This document shows, in pieces, positions 7,447 through 14,572 of a stretch of DNA of 21,600 nt; the first letter of the stretch is position 1; each line of letters starts with the position of its first letter. Both the position numbers and the translations under genes were made by a program. The stretch is taken from the NCBI GenBank assembly GCA_016926695.1, contig JAFGOB010000169.1:1-21600 (forward strand), read 5' to 3'. This DNA comes from Dehalococcoidales bacterium (GTDB lineage Bacteria; Chloroflexota; Dehalococcoidia; Dehalococcoidales; UBA3254). The notes below the pieces were generated by a model. It did not search any database. It had not been told where the DNA came from and was given only the letters and a program-made list of their open reading frames with translations.

Positions 7447-8094
7447 ATGGACCAGGTTAGGATTCAGGAAATTCCTGTTGAACTACTGCTGGAGCACCCT
7501 GAAAATAGTAATTTTATGAGTGCCGGGACAGCTCAAAAGCTGCGGCGGCATATTGAGCAAACAGGCAGATATGAGCCGCTCACCGTGCGTCCACATCCCA
7601 GCGGAGAAGGCAAGTTCCAGGTCATTAATGGTCACAACCGTTTGAGAGTTCTTCGCACCCTTAAATTCGAGAAGGCTAACTGCGACGTCTGGAATCTGAA
7701 TGACCAGCAAGCCCGGCTATATCTGGCAACCCTGAACCGTCTATCAGGAAAAGATGTTCCTGAACGTCGAGCCGCTCTTTTGGACAACTTGTTCCAGTCC
7801 TTTGATATCGACGAATTGACTTTATTACTTCCCGATGACAAGAAACAGATAGAGCAACTGGAGCGGTTGGCTCATCTGGAGTTTGAACAACTTACTAATC
7901 AAAGGATCAACGTAGAAGAAATAAGAGTCCCCGTTATGCTGAGCTTTACTTTGGCTGAGCTGGAAGCTAAGGAATTGAATTTAGCTTTAGACCTGGTCAT
8001 CAATAAAGAAAAAGCAAATCTCTCCCGCAGCCAGGCCCTGGTACGCCTTGCCCGTTACTATTTGAACAATCATGAAGTTCCAATGGGAGCGTAA
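7447..8094 (+). CDS. ParB N-terminal-domain (ParB/sulfiredoxin fold) protein
   Basis: The product is 215 aa from the ATG at 7447, with AGGAGGT at 7429-7435; the open frame further upstream lies within the radical SAM gene. Residues 4-85 have the ParB-N layout: IPVELLLEHPENSNF, then LRRHIEQTGRYEPLTVRPH and VINGHNRLRVLR, whose GHNR (62-65) stands at the nucleotide-binding G-x-x-R box of ParB proteins. The C-terminal half is helical and rich in Leu, Glu and Lys, without the centromere-binding helix-turn-helix and dimer domain I would expect of a chromosomal Spo0J. No ParA gene is nearby. It is therefore more likely an accessory ParB-like protein (CTP-binding, DNA-binding or nuclease) of this cassette than a partition factor. 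Confidence 0.85.
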   Translation: MDQVRIQEIPVELLLEHPENSNFMSAGTAQKLRRHIEQTGRYEPLTVRPHPSGEGKFQVINGHNRLRVLRTLKFEKANCDVWNLNDQQARLYLATLNRLSGKDVPERRAALLDNLFQSFDIDELTLLLPDDKKQIEQLERLAHLEFEQLTNQRINVEEIRVPVMLSFTLAELEAKELNLALDLVINKEKANLSRSQALVRLARYYLNNHEVPMGA

Positions 8095-8095
8095 A

Positions 8096-8506
8096 GTGAA
8101 CGAATACCTCTTTGCAGAAAAACTAGCCTGGTTTAAGCAGAACGAGAAACCGGAAGCGGTTCTGATAATAGCGGATAACCCGGAGCTTATCAAAATTATC
8201 GTCGCCTGGTCTAATCTTGAGGTGAGGACTGCTGATCACTTATCCCAGATTAGTGGCGATTCAGAAAATGAAGTCTGGGAATGGCTGTGGGAAAATGCCA
8301 GGTTCAGATTGACGGAACTCAAGGCAAAGACCGGAGTGGCTTGTTCTGAATCTGTCCTGGAACAAAAGTTGAAACCACTAATTGGGAACCGTGTTATTTA
8401 TCCGGATGGCACAGTCAATTCTTTTGTCCAGCGCTATTTACGCGGCGAGGTAGCCAGACTTTTTGAGACAAAGCCGAGAAAGACTATAAAAAGTGTTAGA
8501 ATCTGA
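8096..8506 (+). CDS. Small HTH-like protein, last gene of the SOS-box cassette
   Basis: The product is 136 aa if translation starts at GTG 8096, one base after the ParB-like stop, with GGGAG at 8085-8089 spaced 6 nt. An in-frame ATG at 8072 would overlap the preceding gene and has no binding site. Residues about 30-110 look like one or two helix-turn-helix or winged-helix units (for example VRTADHLSQISGDSENEVWEW, and FRLTELKAKTGVACSESVLEQ followed by LKPLIGNRVIYPDGTVNSF, a likely wing). The C-terminus is basic (KPRKTIKSVRI). I do not recognise a named family. Tight packing argues that it works with the three upstream proteins, perhaps as the DNA-binding component. Confidence 0.78.
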   Translation: MNEYLFAEKLAWFKQNEKPEAVLIIADNPELIKIIVAWSNLEVRTADHLSQISGDSENEVWEWLWENARFRLTELKAKTGVACSESVLEQKLKPLIGNRVIYPDGTVNSFVQRYLRGEVARLFETKPRKTIKSVRI

Positions 8507-8561
8507 ACCGGTTTCACCTGGTTGCTGAAATAAGTTAATAGAGAGTCAAAGGGCGCATAAC

Positions 8562-8588
8562 AAAAAAGCCCTGGTTTTCGCCGGGGCT
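8562..8588. terminator. Hairpin after the cassette
   Basis: AGCCCTGG (8567-8574) pairs with CCGGGGCT (8581-8588) around TTTTCG, with one G-T wobble. Six A residues precede it, so on the minus strand it ends in a T-run like an intrinsic terminator. On the plus strand the T-run is poor. Like the left hairpin, it sits immediately before a copy of the flanking repeat. Confidence 0.55.
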
Positions 8589-8600
8589 GTCGTATTATTG

Positions 8601-8770
8601 TCCCGTTCCCCTGAGCAGATGACCCCGGATTATCCGCGGATATTCATAATTGCCGGTTGTAAAACCTGGCAATAAAAAGTTGGCCATTACGACGGGACAA
8701 ATTATAATCATTTTGGCGGCCTGCCTTGGAAGGATTCCGTACTTTTCTTCGAGAAGAAAGAATTGATACC
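8601..8770 (+). repeat. Right copy of the direct repeat flanking the accessory cassette
   Basis: This is the same-orientation partner of 4631-4803, with starts 3970 bp apart. The 22-bp palindrome of the left copy is cut down here to a shorter core around CCGCGG because a few bases are missing after 8642. Together the copies bracket exactly the promoter and the four cassette genes. Confidence 0.85.
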
Positions 8771-9005
8771 GGGTCTGCGACAGTTACTGCTCTCGTTTTT
8801 ATGATATGGAATAATGCTGTTGGTTCGATTCCCTATGACCTTCCCCCCGAAAACAGCTATATCAAAATTTAGAGTCTTCCGATTGAACAGATACACTGGG
8901 AGGCTTCATGCCAGCCGGGAAATACACCCGGTGAACAAAGCATCGCTGTATTGATGAAGGGAACGGCCGTCGCCGGAATATAGTGTGAACTCAACGAATG
9001 GCAGT
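8771..9005. other. Intergenic sequence without recognisable gene
   Basis: Only short open frames without ribosome binding sites are present. There is a 5-bp hairpin (CCGGG/CCCGG, near 8909-8926). No transposase or integrase remnant is recognised. Confidence 0.4.
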
Positions 9006-9113
9006 CGACCTTGATCCACCATCTAATAGCCTCAAATAGGCATGAGGTTTCTACACCAATTTGGTGAAAATACTCAGGCTTGATCAGCCTCGTCAGATGG
9101 TGGATCAAGGTCG
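9006..9113. repeat. 108-bp inverted-repeat element with cloverleaf potential (MITE-like)
   Basis: Perfect 19-bp terminal inverted repeats (CGACCTTGATCCACCATCT at 9006-9024 and its complement at 9095-9113) enclose 70 bp. Within these lie three further self-complementary pairs: CCTC/GAGG (9030-9033, 9044-9047), CACC/GGTG (9054-9057, 9063-9066) and AGGCT/AGCCT (9076-9080, 9086-9090). No clear target duplication is seen. It could be a miniature transposon, a structured RNA or a recombination site. It ends 10 nt before the glm promoter. Confidence 0.7.
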
Positions 9114-9123
9114 CACAGTTCTC

Positions 9124-9160
9124 TTGACAATCTGACGCCGGTGCAATATTGTCAGATTGT
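9124..9160 (+). promoter_or_regulatory. Promoter and operator of the glm operon
   Basis: TTGACA (9124-9129), a 17-nt spacer and TATTGT (9147-9152). A perfect 10-bp inverted repeat, ACAATCTGAC (9127-9136) and GTCAGATTGT (9151-9160), overlaps both hexamers with a 14-nt spacer, the geometry of a repressor site. Its regulator is not obvious in the window. Confidence 0.6.
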
Positions 9161-9386
9161 AATTAACCATAAGAAAAGAGAGAATTAAGGTGTCCATATA
9201 CCCCCCCACACTTGGTAATTTGGTTCACCATTCGTACCCTTCTTTCTAAGGGTGTCCCTGATTTACTAGAGTAGTGACGGTCAATTAAGTCTACAGTGTT
9301 CAACGCGCTTTTAACTTTAAACTACTGTAAAGCTGTTTATGAGGCACTACGCTAGATGGTATTAATCTGCGGGTAGGTGTGAATAC
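9161..9386 (+). other. Long untranslated leader of the glm operon
   Basis: About 226 nt lie between the promoter and glmL. A small hairpin ACCCTT/AAGGGT (9236-9241, 9248-9253) is present. There is no cobalamin-riboswitch B12 box and no other riboswitch I recognise. Confidence 0.45.
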
Positions 9387-10790
9387 ATGAGATTTGTGCT
9401 GGCAATTGATTTTGGCAGTACCAATACCAAAATCGTGGCTATTGATTGGGATGAGGAGAAGTTACTGGGAACGGTCCAATCTCCTACCACGCTTGACCCG
9501 GATATAATGGTAGGTCTGCAAAACGGTATGAAGAAAATGAATGACCTGATTGGCATAAATCCGGCCGGGGCGGCCAATGTACTGGCGTGCAGCAGTGCTG
9601 CGGGTGGTTTGCGTATGGTGGCGGTGGGCCTGGTCAAACAGTTGACCACCAGGGTTGCTGAAGAAGCGGCTTTGGGGGCTGGGGCCAAGATGGTAGGATC
9701 GTATTCTTACGGCCTGGCAGAAGACGATATCTATTCCATAGAACAGACCGCTCCAGATATTATATTGCTTACCGGCGGTACCGATGGCGGGGATAAGCAG
9801 ACGTTAATTAATAATGCGCGGGCCATAGCCGGGATATGTTTCGATATACCGGTGGTGATAGCCGGCAACAAGAATGCCGCATCAGAAGCTCGCCGCTTGC
9901 TTGAGTCCGGGGGTAAACCGGTGACGGTTGTACCCAATGTGTTACCGGACCTGGAGCATCTTAACGTCGAGCCCGCACGTGAAGCCATAAGGGAGATTTT
10001 CATGCGGCGTATAGTCCATGCCAAGGGATTGGATAAAGCCCGAACGCTGGCAGGGGAGATAATCATGCCGACACCGATGGCTGTATTGCGGGCTGCCCGT
10101 TTGCTGGCTGAGGGCGTCATGGATGAACCGGGGCTGGGAGATTTGTTCCTGGTGGATGTTGGTGGGGCTACCACGGATGTGTTTTCCATTGCCAATGGTT
10201 ATCCGTCTCGGCCTGGAGTGGTGCTCAGGGGTTTGCGGGAGCCGTTTGCCAAGCGGACGGTAGAGGGAGACCTGGGGATCCGTTACAACGCCGGGGTTAT
10301 CCTCCAGAAGGCGGGAGAAGTAAGTGTACGGAAAACCTTGACCACTTTACTGGGCGATGCCCCCAGGCTGGATTTAGCGGCTGAGACGGAATACCTGGCG
10401 AGTCATGTCGAACGGTTACCGCAAGATCGGGAACAAGAGGCATTGGATTTGGCGCTTGCCCATACAGCGGTTGACCTGGCTACCCGTCGCCATGCAGGGA
10501 AGATAGAAGAAGTATATTTTCCCAGCGGCAAATCATGGGTTCAACAGGGAAAAGATCTTACTCCGGTAAAATATATCATAGGTACTGGCGGCGTCTTAGC
10601 TCATGGGCCAAATCCTCTGAGTGTGATGCAGGCCGGGATTTTTAACGTGTGTAATCCGGAATCGTTGCGTCCCGTATCCCCGGAATTTTGGGTAGATAAG
10701 GAATACATACTCTATGCAGTTGGTCTGGCGGCTGCCTTGGACCCAGCCAAGGCCTTAAGGATCATCAAGAAAAATATGTTGAAGGCATAA
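9387..10790 (+). CDS. glmL: GlmL/MutL-type ATPase, glutamate-mutase reactivation chaperone
   Basis: The product is 467 aa and matches the MutL family that accompanies AdoCbl glutamate mutases, unrelated to mismatch-repair MutL. It has the actin/Hsp70-like ATPase motifs: phosphate-1 AIDFGSTNTK (residues 6-15), a second glycine-rich loop LLTGGTDGGDKQ, phosphate-2 LVDVGGATTDVFSI and adenosine motif IIGTGGVLAHGPNP. The start ATG has AGGTG 7 nt upstream. The presumed role is ATP-driven removal of damaged cobalamin from the mutase complex, by analogy with diol-dehydratase reactivases. The gene is 12 nt before glmS and heads the mutase operon under the promoter at 9124. The family is secure; the reactivase role is an inference from context. 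Confidence 0.93.
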   Translation: MRFVLAIDFGSTNTKIVAIDWDEEKLLGTVQSPTTLDPDIMVGLQNGMKKMNDLIGINPAGAANVLACSSAAGGLRMVAVGLVKQLTTRVAEEAALGAGAKMVGSYSYGLAEDDIYSIEQTAPDIILLTGGTDGGDKQTLINNARAIAGICFDIPVVIAGNKNAASEARRLLESGGKPVTVVPNVLPDLEHLNVEPAREAIREIFMRRIVHAKGLDKARTLAGEIIMPTPMAVLRAARLLAEGVMDEPGLGDLFLVDVGGATTDVFSIANGYPSRPGVVLRGLREPFAKRTVEGDLGIRYNAGVILQKAGEVSVRKTLTTLLGDAPRLDLAAETEYLASHVERLPQDREQEALDLALAHTAVDLATRRHAGKIEEVYFPSGKSWVQQGKDLTPVKYIIGTGGVLAHGPNPLSVMQAGIFNVCNPESLRPVSPEFWVDKEYILYAVGLAAALDPAKALRIIKKNMLKA

Positions 10791-10802
10791 GGAGGTTGCC
10801 GA

Positions 10803-11228
10803 ATGTCAGAAAGTAAAGGCACTATTGTCACGGGCGTTATCGGGGATGATGTTCATGTAGTCGGTATTCGTATCCTGGAACATGCATTAAAAAAAGCTGG
10901 CTTTAAAGTGGTTCCGCTGGGGGTTCAGGTGTCCCAGGTGGATTTTATCAATGCGGCTATAGAAACCAATGCTGATGTCATCATGGTATCTTCACTAAGC
11001 GGTCACGCGCAGCTATTACTTCCGGGGCTGCGTGACAAGTGTACTGAGTCTGGTTTGGAGAATATCCTTCTGTACCTGGGTGGACAGTTGGCTATTCACC
11101 GGACGCAATGGGAAGACGTGGAAGCCAAGTATCGGGAAATGGGGATTAACTGGGTATGTCCCCCGGAAGTGATGCCGGAAAAGGTTGTTGCAAAATTGGA
11201 CGCCGATTTAGCGATGAGGAGAAGGTAG
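10803..11228 (+). CDS. glmS: Glutamate-mutase-type sigma subunit, B12-binding
   Basis: The product is 141 aa, the length of methylaspartate mutase S subunits (also called mamA; not the glucosamine-6-phosphate synthase that shares the symbol). The cobalamin motif D-x-H-x-x-G is present as D16-V-H18-V-V-G21; His18 should be the lower axial cobalt ligand. The other B12-fold signatures, MVSSLSGHA and LYLGGQL, follow. Similarity to Clostridium GlmS, as I recall its sequence, extends along the whole length (for example QVDFINAAIETNADVI). A strong AAGGAGG precedes the ATG. The stop TAG directly abuts the start of glmE, so the subunits are probably made in balance by coupled translation. It should form the E2S2 mutase with the next gene product. 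Confidence 0.95.
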   Translation: MSESKGTIVTGVIGDDVHVVGIRILEHALKKAGFKVVPLGVQVSQVDFINAAIETNADVIMVSSLSGHAQLLLPGLRDKCTESGLENILLYLGGQLAIHRTQWEDVEAKYREMGINWVCPPEVMPEKVVAKLDADLAMRRR

Positions 11229-12677
11229 ATGCATATTCATAATCAGAAATTGATCGAGGAAGAATTTTTCAGGGAACGGAAGGAAGAAGTGATTTCCCAG
11301 TGGCCGACGGGGCGTGAGATTGACATGGATGAAGTTATTGCCTATCACAAGGCAATGCCCAGGGAAAAAAACGCTGTATACATGTTGCAAAAGGCCAAAC
11401 GCACCGGGGAGATTTATGCTGTAACCGGCATGGGCAAGACCACCATTGAAGAACAGACTGAACTCTGGCAGTACGTACAGGATGTAGGTAAGGCTGATTT
11501 TCTCGGTACCTCGGTGGATAGTATGTCCCGCGTAATGGACTATGCTGCTGCTGAAGAGGGTATTCAGCAAAGTAAGGCTACCGGAAAATCCGTGCTTAAC
11601 GGTGTGCCGTTAGTGAATCACGGCGTCCGGGGTATCCGCAAAATGGTAGAGGCTGTAAGATTGCCGGTAGCCATGCGCTATGGTGCGGTGGATCGCCGAC
11701 TAATTGACGAAATCGGTTTTGCCGGTGGTCATACTATGACCGCCCCCGACGGCTTGTATGACTTTTGGAACATGAACAGCAAGCTGTCACTGGAGACATC
11801 TTTGAGAACCCGCCAGTACGTTAACCGGCTGGCCGGTTACTACGAGGAACACGGTGTACCCATCTGCGTTACATGCCAGGGTATGTATGACGGCGGCGCC
11901 ATGCCGCCCAGCCTGGTAACCGCGGCCGTGCTGACCCAGGTGCTGATGATGGCGGAGCAGGGAGCGCTGCACATCGGCCACCACTATCACCTGAGGGGTA
12001 ACCTGGTGCAGGACATTGCGGCCTGCCGCGTGATGCAGAAATTGGCCAAAGAATACCTTGATAAAGCAGGCCATGCCGATGTGGAAAGCTTTCTCTCTGC
12101 GGCGATGACGCTCCTGAAATATCCTGTAGAAGAGGGTGCTGCTTATGCTCTGATGGCGGTTGGTTCACTGGGCGCGGTGCTGGTCGGTTCGCAGACCAAT
12201 GATATCCGCACTCCCGCTGAGGCGGTAACCATCCCTACCAAGGAGGACATCGCGGAGAGTATCCGCTGCGCGAAGACATTCACCGATCTCCTGAAAAACC
12301 AGAATATTGCTGTTGACGGGCAAGCTATACACGATGAGGCTGAACGAGAAGAAATAGAGGTTCGGGAGATACTGGACCGTGTGATAGAGTTGGGTGAAGG
12401 TGATGTGGCCGTGGGCACGGTTAGAGCGGTGGATGCCGGAGTACTGGATAATCCCTTTGCCACAAGTCCCCGTGTATGCTGTAAAGTGCTGGGCGTCAAG
12501 GATGTTACAGGAGCGGTGAGATATCTTGATACCGGCAATCTGCCGTTTACCCGGGATATTATCGACTTTCACAAAGAAAAAGTATTACAAAGAGAGAACA
12601 AGCAGGGTAGGGAATTGGGGTATGATACCGTGATCGACGACATTTACTCCATAAGTAAGGGATACCTGGTAAAGTAA
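11229..12677 (+). CDS. glmE: Glutamate-mutase-type epsilon (catalytic) subunit with altered substrate pocket
   Basis: The product is 482 aa, the length of methylaspartate mutase E subunits, and colinear with Clostridium cochlearium GlmE as I recall it (EEVISQWPTGREID at the N-terminus, EAVTIPTKEDIAESIRCAK in the cofactor region, DDIYSISKGYLVK at the end). The ATG follows the glmS stop with no gap and has GAGGAGAAGG upstream. Two of the three arginines of the substrate-binding claw align (Arg101 and Arg150 for Arg100 and Arg149), but the Arg66 position is Gly67 and the Glu171 position is Ala172. The AdoCbl carbon-skeleton mutase reaction is likely retained; glutamate as substrate is doubtful. 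No 3-methylaspartate ammonia-lyase gene follows, as would be expected for the glutamate pathway. Confidence 0.92.
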   Translation: MHIHNQKLIEEEFFRERKEEVISQWPTGREIDMDEVIAYHKAMPREKNAVYMLQKAKRTGEIYAVTGMGKTTIEEQTELWQYVQDVGKADFLGTSVDSMSRVMDYAAAEEGIQQSKATGKSVLNGVPLVNHGVRGIRKMVEAVRLPVAMRYGAVDRRLIDEIGFAGGHTMTAPDGLYDFWNMNSKLSLETSLRTRQYVNRLAGYYEEHGVPICVTCQGMYDGGAMPPSLVTAAVLTQVLMMAEQGALHIGHHYHLRGNLVQDIAACRVMQKLAKEYLDKAGHADVESFLSAAMTLLKYPVEEGAAYALMAVGSLGAVLVGSQTNDIRTPAEAVTIPTKEDIAESIRCAKTFTDLLKNQNIAVDGQAIHDEAEREEIEVREILDRVIELGEGDVAVGTVRAVDAGVLDNPFATSPRVCCKVLGVKDVTGAVRYLDTGNLPFTRDIIDFHKEKVLQRENKQGRELGYDTVIDDIYSISKGYLVK

Positions 12678-12895
12678 TGATGAGTAACAGGTCGTATAGG
12701 GTTAGTCTAATCGTATATGATTCTGGTCTCCGTGCGCTATTGACAACACCGATTTTTCGTGATAGGATTGCTGCAATGCTGAATCATGATAGCCTGGTTG
12801 GCTGGTTGCAAATTAATAAAAGGGAATCTCTGGAAGTATTACTCTGGTATTCAGGGTTTAAAAATACTTCAGCGAGGTTTCGCTTTTGGGTTTAG
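12677..12895 (+). CDS. Possible small hypothetical protein after glmE
   Basis: A 72-codon frame whose first ATG shares one base with the glmE stop. No ribosome binding site is visible apart from coupling, and no domain is recognised. It may be a short coupled product or the start of a decayed gene. Coding status is uncertain. Confidence 0.25.
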   Translation: MMSNRSYRVSLIVYDSGLRALLTTPIFRDRIAAMLNHDSLVGWLQINKRESLEVLLWYSGFKNTSARFRFWV

Positions 12896-12900
12896 TATAG

Positions 12901-13041
12901 ATGTTTGATGGCAAGATTCAACGTTCATCAGTGAAAAGCATCTTTCAGATGGGTGCCGGTGCGGTGGATTTCAGTATGCCGGGGATTACTTTCCCTGGCG
13001 TCTTACCCATGTATGATGTTTGGGTAACCTATCGCATCTAG
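12901..13041 (+). CDS. Possible 46-aa frame or gene remnant
   Basis: A 46-codon frame (MFDGKIQRSSVKSIFQMG at its start) in a different phase from the preceding small frame and directly after an in-frame TAG. The composition looks protein-like (AVDFSMPGITFPGVLPMYD) but there is no Shine-Dalgarno. It may be a remnant of a gene once placed between glmE and dctP. The following 13042-13230 holds no gene I can see. Confidence 0.2.
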   Translation: MFDGKIQRSSVKSIFQMGAGAVDFSMPGITFPGVLPMYDVWVTYRI

Positions 13042-13245
13042 CCTGGTTTCTTCACAAATCTTCTTCAAGCTTCCTCCTGTCGTCTAACGAAAAGTTTTCC
13101 AAGAAGTCTTATTATTATTTTATCCTTTTTTAGGCGCGTATTTACTGCTTGGAACCCGTAATTCGGATAGGTTTTGCGGTTTTTGTAGATGGCAAAGTGA
13201 GGAAGTGGAAATAAACTCATCAGGTATCAAAAAAGGAGAGCTATA

Positions 13246-14379
13246 ATGAAGGCTACTGGAAAAACAAAATTGGTTAGGTTCCTCTCGGTTTTGACCATGA
13301 TGGTACTGGTCATTTCCATTCTGGCAATGTCAGCTTGTAGCAAGTCTAACACTACCAGTACCGCTAACACTGCCACCACTGCCGCTGCTGCCGCTGCCTC
13401 AACTACCGCTTCCACGGGCAAAGTTACCACGCTACGTTTCGCGACTTTTGATGCAGCTACTAATTTGACCTCAAAGGCATTCCAGGACTGGGCCGATCAA
13501 CTGGAAAAGCAGACGAATGGTCAGTACAAGGTTGAATTCTCCTGGGGTTCTTCTATGGGGCAGATGGCAGAGCACTATGACCTGGTGGCTAGCGGGGTTG
13601 CTGACATTGCTTATTTCTTGCCCAAGATGAGCACGGGGCTTTTCCCCTTGTCGGATGTGGCTGAGATGCCCTGGGTTTTAAAAGACTATGAAACCTCCGT
13701 TAGCAGCATATGGGATCTTTACAAGAGCGGCGTACTTGATAGTGAATACTCAGACGTACATGTTCTGTTCATGTTCAATGGTTCCGATACCTCGTTTTTT
13801 TCCAAAAAACCCATTGATTCTGTGGATCAATTTAAGGGTATGAAGATAGGTGGCTCTACTGAAATGATGGTAAAGGCTCTTGAGGGCGTCCAGGTGACCA
13901 TCGGGGTGCCGAATGTCTATTCATCTCTAGACAAGGGTATTATTGATTGCGAATCACTGGCTTTCAGCATGTCGTCATCCCTGAAGCTTGAAGAGATTGT
14001 AAAATATGCCAAGAGACCGGCATTTGGCAATCCGATATGTGCTATAGCGATGAACAGTGATGTTTGGGACAGTATTCCGGCGGATGTACAGGGACTGATG
14101 ACGAAACTGGTTGAAGACGTTATGAAGCCTGACATCATTCAAGGTTATAAGGATGCATATAAAGAAAGCAGTGCCGCCTTCCTTAATGCCGGTGGTACCA
14201 TCAGCGATTGGAGTGATGCCGATTTGGCCGAAATGGCCCAGCGCTTTGAATCGGTTTGGCCGCAATGGATTGACCCGCTTGATGCCAAAGGGTTGAATGC
14301 CACGGCGGTTGTTGATAAATTGAAGGAAATCCTTGAAAGCAAAGGCGTTGTAAATCCTGCCGTTGGTTATGATGGTTAA
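13246..14379 (+). CDS. dctP: TRAP transporter substrate-binding lipoprotein (DctP family)
   Basis: The product is 377 aa, preceded by AAAAGGAGAG. A lipoprotein signal peptide ends at LAMSAC with Cys31 as lipidation site, followed by a Ser/Thr/Ala-rich tether (about 33-57), typical of a receptor anchored outside a Gram-positive membrane. The DctP domain follows: TLRFATFD, SMGQMAEHYDLVASGVADIAY, and VPNVYSSLDKGIIDCESLA near 225-245. In this family a conserved arginine in the K-I/L-R-x-P segment pairs with the ligand carboxylate (Arg147 in SiaP). Here the segment is FKGMKIGGST, with Gly202 in that place, so ligand recognition must differ. It partners with the DctQ and DctM proteins encoded downstream and probably captures the substrate of the mutase and glycyl radical cluster. 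Confidence 0.93.
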   Translation: MKATGKTKLVRFLSVLTMMVLVISILAMSACSKSNTTSTANTATTAAAAAASTTASTGKVTTLRFATFDAATNLTSKAFQDWADQLEKQTNGQYKVEFSWGSSMGQMAEHYDLVASGVADIAYFLPKMSTGLFPLSDVAEMPWVLKDYETSVSSIWDLYKSGVLDSEYSDVHVLFMFNGSDTSFFSKKPIDSVDQFKGMKIGGSTEMMVKALEGVQVTIGVPNVYSSLDKGIIDCESLAFSMSSSLKLEEIVKYAKRPAFGNPICAIAMNSDVWDSIPADVQGLMTKLVEDVMKPDIIQGYKDAYKESSAAFLNAGGTISDWSDADLAEMAQRFESVWPQWIDPLDAKGLNATAVVDKLKEILESKGVVNPAVGYDG

Positions 14380-14402
14380 ACAACCGGGTGTGTAGCAGAC
14401 AA

Positions 14403-14441
14403 CCGGAATGAAACAACCATGTGTTGGGTTTTCTGTTCCGG
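14403..14441 (+). other. mRNA hairpin between dctP and dctQ
   Basis: CCGGAA (14403-14408) can pair with TTCCGG (14436-14441), with a nested CAAC/GTTG pair (14414-14417, 14423-14426). There is no T-run. Such hairpins after receptor genes often protect the upstream mRNA and keep receptor levels above permease levels; that role is inferred. Confidence 0.35.
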
Positions 14442-14572
14442 GTGTTAGCCTGACCTGTAAACAGAGGGGTAGCGGACGTAAAACCGGAGTAATAAATGGC
14501 GTGGCGGAGCCCAGGCTCAGCAATGCATATTTTGTTCCCCGGTTTCCGCCAGTCCCTTTAAAGGTAGTACGT

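Noticed and set aside
7447..8094. Chromosome-partition ParB (Spo0J)
   Set aside because: There is no ParA partner, no parS-like site, and the protein lacks the long DNA-binding and dimerisation part, so a partition role is not supported.
4631..8770. CRISPR array or composite insertion sequence
   Set aside because: There are only two long repeat copies 4 kb apart without spacers, and no transposase is encoded between or within them.
8820..8832. GGTTCGATTCC, a tRNA T-arm-like string next to the right repeat (possible attachment site)
   Set aside because: The flanking bases do not form a five-pair T-stem and no acceptor stem or anticodon arm can be drawn.
8869..9108. 79-codon minus-strand frame through the inverted-repeat element
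   Set aside because: It has no domain and no ribosome binding site, and its sequence is dictated by the 19-bp inverted repeat.
9161..9386. Cobalamin riboswitch in the glm leader
   Set aside because: The length would allow it, but no B12 box or conserved core is present, only a small hairpin.
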